From an uncultured Clostridia bacterium (lineage in GTDB: Bacteria > Bacillota > Clostridia > TANB77 > CAG-508): 5,552 nt of DNA. Position 1 is the stretch's first letter, and every line of letters starts with the position of its first letter. The DNA is taken from NCBI GenBank assembly GCA_934167735.1, contig CAKPLV010000068.1, positions 1 through 5,552 on the forward strand. Direction: 5' to 3'. The position numbers were made by a program, and so were the translations under genes. The notes below the pieces were generated by a model. That model was not told the DNA's origin. It searched no databases and saw nothing but the letters and a program-made list of their open reading frames with translations. This document shows, piece by piece, positions 1 through 5,215 of this stretch.

Positions 1-363
1 TGTTTCAATTGAACTTCTTTTAGTTACCTTTTTTAATGTTTTTTCATAGTCCAATTCAAATAATTCACTTAATTTCCTTGCAACTTTTTCTTTGTTTTCT
101 TCAGATATATTCATAGGATTTACAGTTATATATTCTGAACTAGAACTGACTGCTAAAATATATTTTCCTGTACTATCATATATTGTTCCTCTTTTTGCTG
201 TTATTGTTCTTGTTTGTGATTGCTGTGTTCCTGCTTTTTCGCTTAATTCAGCTCCCCACACGAATTGAATATATGATAATCTTACTGTTAGTAATATAAA
301 AATAATTAAAACTATAAATAAAGCATTTTTCATTTTTTTCTTATTTGATAATGATATTGGCAT
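1..363 (-). CDS. Class B penicillin-binding protein (FtsI/SpoVD/PBP2 type), N-terminal part, cut by window edge
   Basis: This is the N-terminal 121 codons of a gene that continues past base 1. Residues 1-12 are cytoplasmic and Lys-rich. Residues 13-31 form a single hydrophobic signal-anchor helix, so the rest would lie outside the membrane. Residues 55-71 read TAKRGTIYDSTGKYILA. This is the R-G-x-I-x-D-x-x-G-x-x-L-A signature that opens the dimerisation (pedestal) domain of class B PBPs, the peptidoglycan transpeptidases that partner SEDS glycosyltransferases. The catalytic SxxK, SxN and KTG motifs would lie outside the window. ATG at 363 is preferred because GAGGTGA (368-374) lies just upstream; a second Met at residue 11 lacks such a site. 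The gene has its own candidate promoter and is separated from mazF by a terminator. The class is well supported. Whether it is vegetative FtsI/PBP2 or sporulation-specific SpoVD cannot be decided from this fragment. Confidence 0.85.
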   Translation of the reverse strand, partial: MPISLSNKKKMKNALFIVLIIFILLTVRLSYIQFVWGAELSEKAGTQQSQTRTITAKRGTIYDSTGKYILAVSSSSEYITVNPMNISEENKEKVARKLSELFELDYEKTLKKVTKRSSIET

Positions 364-444
364 ATAGTCACCTCTTTTTATAACTATGCATTTAACTTGT
401 ACTATATTTCCAAAAATTTAGTAACTATAAAATAAATTTTCACT

Positions 445-473
445 ATTATATCAAAAATATTTAAAAATGTAAA
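445..473 (-). promoter_or_regulatory. Candidate sigma-A-type promoter for the penicillin-binding protein gene
   Basis: On the minus strand TTTACA (468-473) and a perfect TATAAT (445-450) are separated by exactly 17 bases. Transcription would start near base 438 and give a leader of about 75 bases before the ATG at 363. The -35 box shares bases with the T-tract of the mazF terminator. The gap 364-509 contains no other gene. Confidence 0.7.
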
Positions 474-502
474 AAAAGAAGAGATTTTTTTCTCTTCTTT
501 TT
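471..502 (-). terminator. Intrinsic terminator after mazF
   Basis: There is a perfect 12-bp inverted repeat, AAAAAGAAGAGA (473-484) with TCTCTTCTTTTT (491-502), around a 6-base loop. Read on the minus strand, the stem is followed by seven T residues (477 down to 471). It begins 7 bases beyond the mazF stop codon, which fits termination of the mazF transcript. Confidence 0.85.
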
Positions 503-509
503 CAAATTT

Positions 510-857
510 TTATTCTAATCCGAAACTTACACCTAAAGCATTATTTAATTCATTAATTATTTTATTGTCATTTATATGTCCTATCTTTTCTTTTAATCGA
601 CTTTTATCAATTGTTCTTATTTGTTCTGTCAGTACGACTGAATTACTTTTTAAACCACTTGTATTTTCACCTAATTCTATATGTGTAGGTAATTTTGTTT
701 TATTGGTTTGGGACGTTATGGCTGCAGCAATTACAGTCGGACTATATTTGTTTCCTAAATCATTCTGTATTATCAAAACAGGTCTAATTCCTCCCTGTTC
801 AGAACCAACAACAGGACTTAAATCTGCATAAAACATATCGCCTCTTTTTACTATCAT
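510..857 (-). CDS. mazF: MazF/NdoA (EndoA) family mRNA interferase toxin
   Basis: This 115-residue protein matches the family's usual size and strongly resembles Bacillus NdoA/MazF, a ribosome-independent endoribonuclease that cuts single-stranded mRNA at a short U-A-C-A-U-type site. Visible family blocks are RGDMFYADLSPVVGSEQGG (5-23), RPVLIIQND (25-33), SPTVIAAAIT (39-48), KLPTHIEL and LTEQIRTIDKSRL. The two residues known as catalytic in the Bacillus enzyme, Arg25 and Thr48, sit at exactly these positions, so the toxin looks intact. The start is ATG at 857, preceded by GGGAGT with 7-base spacing. A longer reading from TTG at 872 would add five residues but would cover that binding site. 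No antitoxin gene (MazE, or the CopG/ribbon-helix-helix EndoAI type) lies directly upstream; the neighbour there is the GerS-like gene, 96 bases before the ATG. A strong terminator follows. Family assignment is firm; the cleavage specificity here is inferred. Confidence 0.95.
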   Translation of the reverse strand: MIVKRGDMFYADLSPVVGSEQGGIRPVLIIQNDLGNKYSPTVIAAAITSQTNKTKLPTHIELGENTSGLKSNSVVLTEQIRTIDKSRLKEKIGHINDNKIINELNNALGVSFGLE

Positions 858-864
858 TTTCTTC

Positions 865-870
865 ACTCCC
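865..870 (-). promoter_or_regulatory. Ribosome binding site that fixes the mazF start
   Basis: GGGAGT on the minus strand lies 7 bases before the ATG at 857. It supports that start over the in-frame TTG at 872, whose first codons would include this same GGGAGT. Confidence 0.7.
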
Positions 871-953
871 AAAATTACTATATTTCAAGTCTATTTTATA
901 TTTTATTTATTAGTTTTGAAGTAAAGTTAATAGTAAAGAAAATCTACATATTA

Positions 954-1559
954 TTACAGACTATTTAGCTTTACCTCATTATATAATATGTAAATTGTCG
1001 TATTTTGGTTATTATCCTTTATTTCCATTTTTGTTGGATTATATGTTTGTTTATCTATAAATAATTTCTTTTCCTGTATATAAATATTTTCTATTTGACT
1101 GCTTGTTCTCATAATTATTTCTGATTCATTTTCTTCATATTTTGATTTTGATGATGTTTTATAATCTTCAATAAAGCTACTTAAATCTAAACAATTATCA
1201 CCTAAAAAATCATAATTTTCTATTATTTTACTTAGGCTTAAATTTGAATTTTCAATTTTTGTATTATTTTCTTCACACTCAATTTTTATTCCAGCTATAT
1301 TAGTTGGCTCTATAACTTCTTGTATATTCTTATTTCCATTATAACTTTGTTTTAAAATATATTTATTATGATTTTTATTACTATTAACATCTACTGTAAT
1401 TTGCGATTCATAAGAACTAATATTTAAAATATATTCTATTATCTCTTGACTAGTTTTATTATTTCCAACTTTCAAATTTTTAACCTTATTTTTGAAAAAA
1501 AATCCTCCAATACATATAATTAAAATTATTAATAAAATTATCCAATATTTCTTTTTCAT
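954..1559 (-). CDS. Membrane-anchored LolA-fold protein resembling the germination factor GerS
   Basis: The product has 201 residues. Residues 1-4 are MKKK, residues 5-22 form a strongly hydrophobic helix, and a Lys/Asn-rich linker leads to an extracytoplasmic region of about 170 residues. That region resembles the LolA/GerS-like family of Clostridia: a YILNISSYESQITVDVNSNK-type first strand pair, an EPTNIAG turn at 84-90, and a C-terminal block with LFIDKQTYNPTKMEIKD and TTIYILYNEVKLN (about 166-199). In Clostridioides difficile, GerS is a lipoprotein that works with CwlD to make cortex muramic-delta-lactam. Here Cys16 lies in the hydrophobic helix with Ile at the -1 position, a poor lipobox, so an uncleaved anchor seems more likely than a lipoprotein. 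ATG at 1559 is chosen because AGGAGG lies 4 bases upstream. A longer frame from 1598 would translate through the upstream hairpin. The fold resemblance is fairly secure; the GerS role is inferred. Confidence 0.6.
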   Translation of the reverse strand: MKKKYWIILLIILIICIGGFFFKNKVKNLKVGNNKTSQEIIEYILNISSYESQITVDVNSNKNHNKYILKQSYNGNKNIQEVIEPTNIAGIKIECEENNTKIENSNLSLSKIIENYDFLGDNCLDLSSFIEDYKTSSKSKYEENESEIIMRTSSQIENIYIQEKKLFIDKQTYNPTKMEIKDNNQNTTIYILYNEVKLNSL

Positions 1560-1563
1560 AAAA

Positions 1564-1569
1564 CCTCCT
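1564..1569 (-). promoter_or_regulatory. Ribosome binding site that fixes the GerS-like start
   Basis: AGGAGG on the minus strand is followed by TTTT and then the ATG at 1559. It rules against the upstream in-frame ATG at 1598, which has no such site and lies inside a hairpin. The T-tract of that hairpin ends only four bases before this site. Confidence 0.8.
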
Positions 1570-1573
1570 ATAT

Positions 1574-1609
1574 AAAAAAAGACATATGATAAATTCATAT
1601 ATCTTTTTT
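1574..1609 (-). terminator. Terminator-like hairpin between dusB and the GerS-like gene
   Basis: On the minus strand AAAAAAGATATATGA (1609-1595) pairs with TCATATGTCTTTTTT (1589-1575). The stem is 15 bp with one G-U wobble and a 5-base loop, and a run of seven T residues follows (1580-1574). It lies 30 bases after the dusB stop, so it probably ends the minD-minE-rodA-dusB transcript. The stem has few G-C pairs, so efficiency may be partial. It stands right against the next gene's ribosome binding site, so it could instead, or also, act as an attenuator or leader hairpin. Confidence 0.65.
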
Positions 1610-1610
1610 C

Positions 1611-1616
1611 ATTATA
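1611..1616 (-). promoter_or_regulatory. Possible -10 box for the GerS-like gene
   Basis: A perfect TATAAT is present on the minus strand between dusB and the hairpin. It would start transcription near base 1604, at the 5' foot of the hairpin. No convincing -35 box lies 16-18 bases upstream; the sequence there is ATTCTA or TTCTAA. In AT-rich DNA an isolated TATAAT is weak evidence. Confidence 0.3.
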
Positions 1617-1638
1617 TTTTGATTTTCTTATTTTAGAA

Positions 1639-2616
1639 TTATTGTTCCTCTAAAAAATATTGTTTTATTCTTAAAAGTAATTCATCTTTATTTGTAATTT
1701 TATTTATATCATTTCTGAACATACTTGAATTTTTCATGTTTTTTGTATATGCAGATATATGTTTTCTCATTTCATTTAATGAAACATATTCTCCTTTTTC
1801 GTTCATATCTAATGTTATATGTTCTATTACGGTTCTATATTTTTCGCTAATATCAGGATCACTTAATTTTTCTCCTGTTGTCAAATAATGTTTGATTTTT
1901 TCAAATATCCAAGGATTTCCCATTGCTCCCCTTCCAATCATTATTCCATCAACACCTGTATATTCAAACATTTTTTTTGCACTTTCTTCATCAGTAATAT
2001 CTCCATTACCAATTACAGGTATATTAACATTTTCTTTTACTTTTTTTATAATATCTAAATCTGCTTTTCCACTATAATATTGATCTTTTGTTCTTCCATG
2101 TATTGTTATTGCAGACACTCCTGCTTTTTCTGCAATTTGAGCAATTTCACAAGCAACTATATTCTGATCATCCCATCCTTTTCTGATTTTTAAAGTAACA
2201 GGAACTTTTGAATTTTCAACTACTGCTTTTATAATTTTTTCTGCTTTATTTAAATCTAATAGTAATTTACTTCCATCACCATTTTTTACTATTTTAGGTG
2301 CAGGACATCCCATGTTTATATCGATTAAGTCAGCATCATTACTAATATATTTTGCAGCATAAGCCATTGATTCCTCATCACTGCCAAATATCTGTACATT
2401 AACAGGAACCTTTTCACCATTTCTATTTAATAGTTTTTTTGTTTTTTCATCTCCATAAAATAATGCTTTTGCACTTACCATTTCTGTATAAACTAAACCT
2501 GGTTTAAATTTTTCTACAATTATTCTAAAAGGCAGGTCTGTTACACCTGCCATTGGAGCTAATATTAAATTATTTTCAAGTTCTACATTTCCTATTTTTA
2601 ATTTATGTAAATACAT
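1639..2616 (-). CDS. dusB: tRNA-dihydrouridine synthase (DusB/NifR3 type)
   Basis: This 325-residue, FMN-dependent flavoenzyme uses NADPH to reduce specific uridines in the tRNA D-loop to dihydrouridine. The family's TIM-barrel motifs appear in order: LAPMAGVTDLPFR (19-31, FMN binding), the QIFG strand (75-78), NMGCPAPKIVKNGDGSKLL (101-119) with the expected catalytic Cys104, TLKIRKGW (141-148) with the flavin-contacting Lys143, TIHGRT (171-176) with His173, IGNGDI (202-207), and MIGRGAMGNPWIF (226-238, FMN phosphate binding). The C-terminal helical domain (about 245-325) is complete, and the total length is normal. It is the last gene of the minD-minE-rodA-dusB series. Its ribosome binding site overlaps the rodA stop, which suggests translational coupling. 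A GC-rich hairpin lies inside the gene at codons 22-29. The family is certain; the exact Dus subtype and target uridine are by similarity. Confidence 0.95.
   Translation of the reverse strand: MYLHKLKIGNVELENNLILAPMAGVTDLPFRIIVEKFKPGLVYTEMVSAKALFYGDEKTKKLLNRNGEKVPVNVQIFGSDEESMAYAAKYISNDADLIDINMGCPAPKIVKNGDGSKLLLDLNKAEKIIKAVVENSKVPVTLKIRKGWDDQNIVACEIAQIAEKAGVSAITIHGRTKDQYYSGKADLDIIKKVKENVNIPVIGNGDITDEESAKKMFEYTGVDGIMIGRGAMGNPWIFEKIKHYLTTGEKLSDPDISEKYRTVIEHITLDMNEKGEYVSLNEMRKHISAYTKNMKNSSMFRNDINKITNKDELLLRIKQYFLEEQ
2527..2551 (-). other. GC-rich hairpin plus T-run inside the 5' part of dusB
   Basis: On the minus strand GGCAGGT (2551-2545) and ACCTGCC (2537-2531) form a perfect 7-bp stem around GTAACAG and are followed at once by TTTT. 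It spans codons 22-30 (MAGVTDLPF). The stem needs GAC for Asp27 and CTG for Leu28, whereas GAT and TTA dominate locally. It resembles a weak intrinsic terminator or pause site, but the protein motif itself also constrains the sequence. Confidence 0.45.
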
Positions 2617-2621
2617 CTATT

Positions 2622-2627
2622 TCTCCT
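2622..2627 (-). promoter_or_regulatory. dusB ribosome binding site overlapping the rodA stop codon
   Basis: The minus-strand sequence TAGGAGA combines the rodA stop codon TAG (2626-2628) with the AGGAGA binding site of dusB, five bases before its ATG at 2616. This arrangement fits re-use of ribosomes that terminate on rodA. Confidence 0.75.
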
Positions 2628-3738
2628 ATTTATTAAACATTCCTGTTCTTCTTTGACTACTTATATTTAGTAATATTCCTATACATATGAAACTTGTCAG
2701 TAACGAGCTTCCTCCATAACTTACAAATAATAACGGAACACCTGTGATTGGTAGTAAGCCCATTGTCATTCCTATGTTTTCTAATGTATGAAATAAGAAT
2801 ATTCCTGCAATTCCAATTGCAACATATCCACCAGCTTCATCTCTTACACCTTTTGCAACTTGTATTGCTTTTGTAATTATAACTATATTTAAAACTATTA
2901 CACTTCCTGCTACTATGAATCCCATTTCTTCTCCTATTACAGAAAATATAAAGTCTGTTGTCTTAGGATATAAATAGCCTAGTTGTGTTTGATTTCCTTC
3001 AAGAATTCCCATTCCTGTTATTTTGCCAGCACCAATTGCTAATTTTGATTGTAATATATTATATCCTGATCCTCTTGGATTATTTTCAGGATGTAAGTAT
3101 GTATCTATTCTTTCTTTTGCATGTTGTGGCAAAAAGAAATTGTATACAAGTGGAACTGCTATTGCAACTAATATTAATGCTGTAAAAATATATTTTTTAT
3201 CTATACCTGCTACAAATAATATTAATATCATAGATATTATATATGCAGTTGCTGTTCCATAGTCTGGCTCAACAATTATTAATGCAAGTGGAACTGCTAT
3301 TGCTAGTAATATTATCATAAGTTTTGAAAACCTATTTATTTCATCTCTACCTTTTCTCTGTATTATTGAAATTATATATGCTAAAAACAATATAATAAAT
3401 ATTTTCGAAATTTCTGCTGGCTGAAATGAAAATAAATCATCTCCAATAACAAACCAACTCCTTGCTCCATTTACTGGCTTGGTAAACAATACTGCTATCA
3501 GTAAAATTATTGACAGTCCATAAAAAATTGGTGATAATTTTATAAGTATTTTATAATCAATAAACATTACTACAATCATTACAACTAAACTTATTATAAG
3601 CCATATACCTTGTTTCTTGAATTCTTCAAGACCTGTATCATATGAAGCAGAAAATAGTGCAACAAGCCCTATTCCACATAATATTAGTGCACAAATTGGA
3701 ATCCACCATTCAATTTTTCTAAAATTTTTAATGTTCAT
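2626..3738 (-). CDS. rodA: RodA-type SEDS peptidoglycan glycosyltransferase
   Basis: This is a 370-residue polytopic membrane protein with about ten hydrophobic segments; the first spans roughly 11-30 after a short cytoplasmic N-terminus. SEDS proteins polymerise lipid II into glycan strands with a class B PBP partner. Family motifs are GARSW (91-95), QPAEISK (106-112), EPDYGTA (157-163) and the extracellular stretch LGYLYPKTTDFIFSVIGEE. In that stretch Asp262 corresponds to the essential SEDS aspartate. The C-terminal signature NIGMTMGLLPITG followed by SYGGSS (within 321-345) is complete. RodA (elongation) is preferred over FtsW (septum) because of overall similarity and because rodA commonly follows minDE in Clostridia; FtsW or a sporulation paralogue such as SpoVE is possible. 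It starts 21 bases after minE with a modest AGAGTGA site (3743-3749), and its stop codon overlaps the dusB ribosome binding site. It appears intact. Confidence 0.9.
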   Translation of the reverse strand: MNIKNFRKIEWWIPICALILCGIGLVALFSASYDTGLEEFKKQGIWLIISLVVMIVVMFIDYKILIKLSPIFYGLSIILLIAVLFTKPVNGARSWFVIGDDLFSFQPAEISKIFIILFLAYIISIIQRKGRDEINRFSKLMIILLAIAVPLALIIVEPDYGTATAYIISMILILFVAGIDKKYIFTALILVAIAVPLVYNFFLPQHAKERIDTYLHPENNPRGSGYNILQSKLAIGAGKITGMGILEGNQTQLGYLYPKTTDFIFSVIGEEMGFIVAGSVIVLNIVIITKAIQVAKGVRDEAGGYVAIGIAGIFLFHTLENIGMTMGLLPITGVPLLFVSYGGSSLLTSFICIGILLNISSQRRTGMFNK

Positions 3739-3759
3739 TTAATCACTCTTTACATGAAT

Positions 3760-4203
3760 TTATTTTTCTATTTCTTCTTTATTTTCAGTTTGATTTTCTA
3801 TGTTTTCTTCTTTTTTGTCTGATTTATTATCTTCTTCTTTTTTATTGTTTTTTTCTTCTTTTTCTTCTTTGATGTCTCCTTGCTCTACTTTTGCATTTTT
3901 TCTAGCTTCATCTTTTATATTGATTATTGGTATATTCGCATATAAAGCTGGAGCACCATTTGTTCCATCATTGTTTTCTTTGTTTGTAAGTCTAACATCC
4001 ATTGCACTTTCATCTATATCTATATATTTTTTTATTACTTCTATTATTTCTTGTTTCATCAAATCTAAAAAGTCTGCTGATACATTTGCTCTATCTTGCA
4101 TTAATACTAAATGTAGTCTTTCTTTTGCAGCATCTTTAGATTTTAATGTTTGGTCTTCTTTTTTTGTCATTTTCTTTAAAAAATTCATTATGCTCTCAAA
4201 CAT
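3760..4203 (-). CDS. minE: Cell division topological specificity factor MinE with extended charged tail
   Basis: MinE stimulates the MinD ATPase and drives it off the membrane, so that division inhibition is kept away from midcell. Residues 1-11 (MFESIMNFLKK) fit the amphipathic membrane-targeting segment. Residues 25-38 (AAKERLHLVLMQDR) match the MinD-contacting helix, with Arg29 and Leu30 in the conserved pattern. Residues 44-72 (helix DFLDLMKQEIIEVIKKYI, then strand MDVRL) and the NIPI strand near 90-93 complete the topological-specificity domain. Usual MinE length is about 85-90 residues; this protein has 147. The extra C-terminus (about 98-147) is nearly all Glu, Lys, Asn and Asp: in the last 41 residues I count 14 Glu, 10 Lys, 6 Asn and 3 Asp. 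It is predicted disordered, and its function is unknown. GGAGGG lies 9 bases upstream of the ATG, 24 bases after minD. The core assignment is strong. Confidence 0.92.
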   Translation of the reverse strand: MFESIMNFLKKMTKKEDQTLKSKDAAKERLHLVLMQDRANVSADFLDLMKQEIIEVIKKYIDIDESAMDVRLTNKENNDGTNGAPALYANIPIINIKDEARKNAKVEQGDIKEEKEEKNNKKEEDNKSDKKEENIENQTENKEEIEK

Positions 4204-4227
4204 TATTTATTACCCTCCAACTTTTGT

Positions 4228-5019
4228 TTATTTTTTGAATATACTTTTTATTCTTGCAAAAAATCCTTTTTCTTTTCCTGGGATTGTTACTTCTATATTT
4301 TCTCCTAGTACTCTTTTTGCAATTTCTAAATATGCTTTTCCTGATGGTGCTTTTCTATTTTGTATAACTGGTTCTCCTTTGTTTGTTTGTGATATTATGT
4401 ATTCATCATCTGGTACTACACCTATTAAATCTATTGATAATAAGTCAACAATGTCATTAACATCCATCATTTCACCTTTACGAACCATATTAGGTCTAAT
4501 TCTATTTATTACTAATTCTGGATTTCTAATTTCAGATGCCTCTAATAAACCTATTATTCTGTCTGCATCTCTTATTGATGATATTTCAGCTGTTGTTACA
4601 ACTATTGCACGATTAGCACCAGCTATTGCGTTTTTAAATCCTTGTTCTATTCCAGCAGGACAGTCTATAAGTATATAGTCAAATTCTTCTTTTAATTTGC
4701 TTGTTAATTCTCTCATTTGTTCTTCATTTACTGCACTTTTATCTCTTGTTTGTGCAGCTGGTAATAAATATAATTCTTTAAATCTTTTATCTTTTATTAA
4801 TGCTTGTCTTAGTTTACATTTTTGTTCAACAACATCTACTATATCATATACAATTCTATTCTCAAGTCCCATTACAACGTCTAAGTTTCTTAGTCCAATA
4901 TCTGTATCAACTAAAACAACTTTTTTTCCTTCTAGTGCTAAACTTGAACCAAGATTTGCTGTTGTTGTTGTTTTTCCAACTCCACCTTTTCCTGATGTTA
5001 TAACTATAACTTCTCCCAT
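4228..5019 (-). CDS. minD: Septum site-determining ATPase MinD
   Basis: MinD is a ParA/MinD-family ATPase. As an ATP-bound dimer it binds the inner membrane, recruits the FtsZ inhibitor MinC, and is released by MinE. The 263-residue length is normal. The deviant Walker A motif GKGGVGKT (10-17) has the signature Lys11 and Lys16. VDTDIGLRNLDVVMG (37-51) carries Asp38 and Asp40 of switch I. YILIDCPAGIE (115-125) is Walker B/switch II with Asp119. The C-terminal GFFARIKSIFKK (252-263) is the amphipathic membrane-targeting helix diagnostic of MinD rather than ParA or Mrp. The ATG at 5019 has AAGGAGG six bases upstream. It is the first gene after a terminator and carries its own promoter, so it probably leads the minD-minE-rodA-dusB operon. 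No minC lies in the window, although minC usually precedes minD in Clostridia. The gene appears intact. Confidence 0.97.
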   Translation of the reverse strand: MGEVIVITSGKGGVGKTTTTANLGSSLALEGKKVVLVDTDIGLRNLDVVMGLENRIVYDIVDVVEQKCKLRQALIKDKRFKELYLLPAAQTRDKSAVNEEQMRELTSKLKEEFDYILIDCPAGIEQGFKNAIAGANRAIVVTTAEISSIRDADRIIGLLEASEIRNPELVINRIRPNMVRKGEMMDVNDIVDLLSIDLIGVVPDDEYIISQTNKGEPVIQNRKAPSGKAYLEIAKRVLGENIEVTIPGKEKGFFARIKSIFKK

Positions 5020-5025
5020 ATTATT

Positions 5026-5049
5026 CCTCCTTAGGATCTAAAATCCCAA
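5026..5049 (-). promoter_or_regulatory. minD ribosome binding site with abutting leader hairpin
   Basis: On the minus strand TTGGGAT (5049-5043) can pair with ATCCTAA (5037-5031) around a 5-base loop. This gives 7 bp with one G-U wobble. The last two stem bases are the first two of AAGGAGG (5032-5026), the minD ribosome binding site, so folding would crowd initiation. The binding site is certain; the role of the hairpin is inferred. Confidence 0.5.
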
Positions 5050-5063
5050 TTTTTACAACTATT

Positions 5064-5092
5064 ATAATACAATGAAAATGTCAAAAAGTCAA
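5064..5092 (-). promoter_or_regulatory. Sigma-A-type promoter of the minD operon
   Basis: TTGACT (5087-5092) and TATTAT (5064-5069) lie on the minus strand with a 17-base spacer. The start would be near 5057, giving a leader of about 38 bases. A second TTGAC sits 8 bases further on (TTGACA at 5079-5084), and TATAAT can be read at 5061-5066. That pair has only a 12-base spacer, so the first pair is the better reading. Confidence 0.75.
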
Positions 5093-5107
5093 TCTATTTC
5101 AATAAAT

Positions 5108-5154
5108 TTACACAAAAAAATCTTGTAGCCGTAAGCTTTTACAGTTTTTTGTAA
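5108..5154 (-). other. Unassigned stem-loop upstream of the minD promoter
   Basis: Outer arms TTACAAAAAA (5154-5145) and TTTTTTTGTGTAA (5120-5108) are complementary apart from a short bulge. They enclose an inner stem CTGTAA-AAGC-TTACGG (5144-5129, minus strand, one G-U pair). The element lies between the amidase terminator and the minD promoter, outside any gene. It contains the most GC-rich stretch of this gap. No known riboswitch or RNA family is recognised. Confidence 0.35.
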
Positions 5155-5180
5155 TATTTTCTCCAAACTTTATGAAACAT

Positions 5181-5211
5181 AAAAAAAGTTCCTATTTTTT
5201 TAGGAACTTTT
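5181..5211 (-). terminator. Intrinsic terminator after the CwlD-like amidase
   Basis: There is a perfect 11-bp inverted repeat, AAAAGTTCCTA (5184-5194) with TAGGAACTTTT (5201-5211), around a 6-base loop. On the minus strand a run of seven T residues ends at 5181. It starts 5 bases after the amidase stop codon. Its layout matches the mazF terminator, which also has a 6-base all-A loop in the RNA. Confidence 0.88.
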
Positions 5212-5215
5212 CTAT

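Noticed and set aside
565..831. Plus-strand frame opposite mazF, considered as an antitoxin
   Set aside because: It lies wholly inside mazF on the other strand and shows no antitoxin features. It mirrors the conserved MazF codons.
858..872. TTG start giving MazF five extra residues
   Set aside because: The good binding site GGGAGT lies inside that extension and fits the ATG at 857, which also gives the usual MIVKRGD start of the family.
873..953. mazF promoter in the gap after the GerS-like gene
   Set aside because: TATAAA (895-900) has only TTTACT at 19 bases, and TATAGT (877-882) has no -35 box. Nothing stands out from A/T background, so mazF may be co-transcribed with the GerS-like gene.
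1495..1520. Lipobox at Cys16 of the GerS-like protein
   Set aside because: The residues before the Cys are Leu-Ile-Ile. Ile at -1 does not fit the Gly/Ala/Ser rule, so I do not call it a lipoprotein.
1560..1598. Longer GerS-like protein starting at an ATG at 1598
   Set aside because: The extension runs through the terminator-like hairpin and the AGGAGG site, and adds residues before a normal MKKK signal-anchor start.
3800..4678. A long plus-strand open frame (292 codons) opposite minE and minD
   Set aside because: It is a shadow of the real minus-strand genes. Its composition, rich in Phe, Ser and Leu, mirrors the Glu/Lys-rich MinE tail. It has no recognisable motif and crosses two firmly identified genes.
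5169..5183. parS-like site near minD
   Set aside because: The dyad TTTATG-TTT-CATAAA shares only the central GTTTCA with the ParB site TGTTTCACGTGAAACA, and no parB gene is present.
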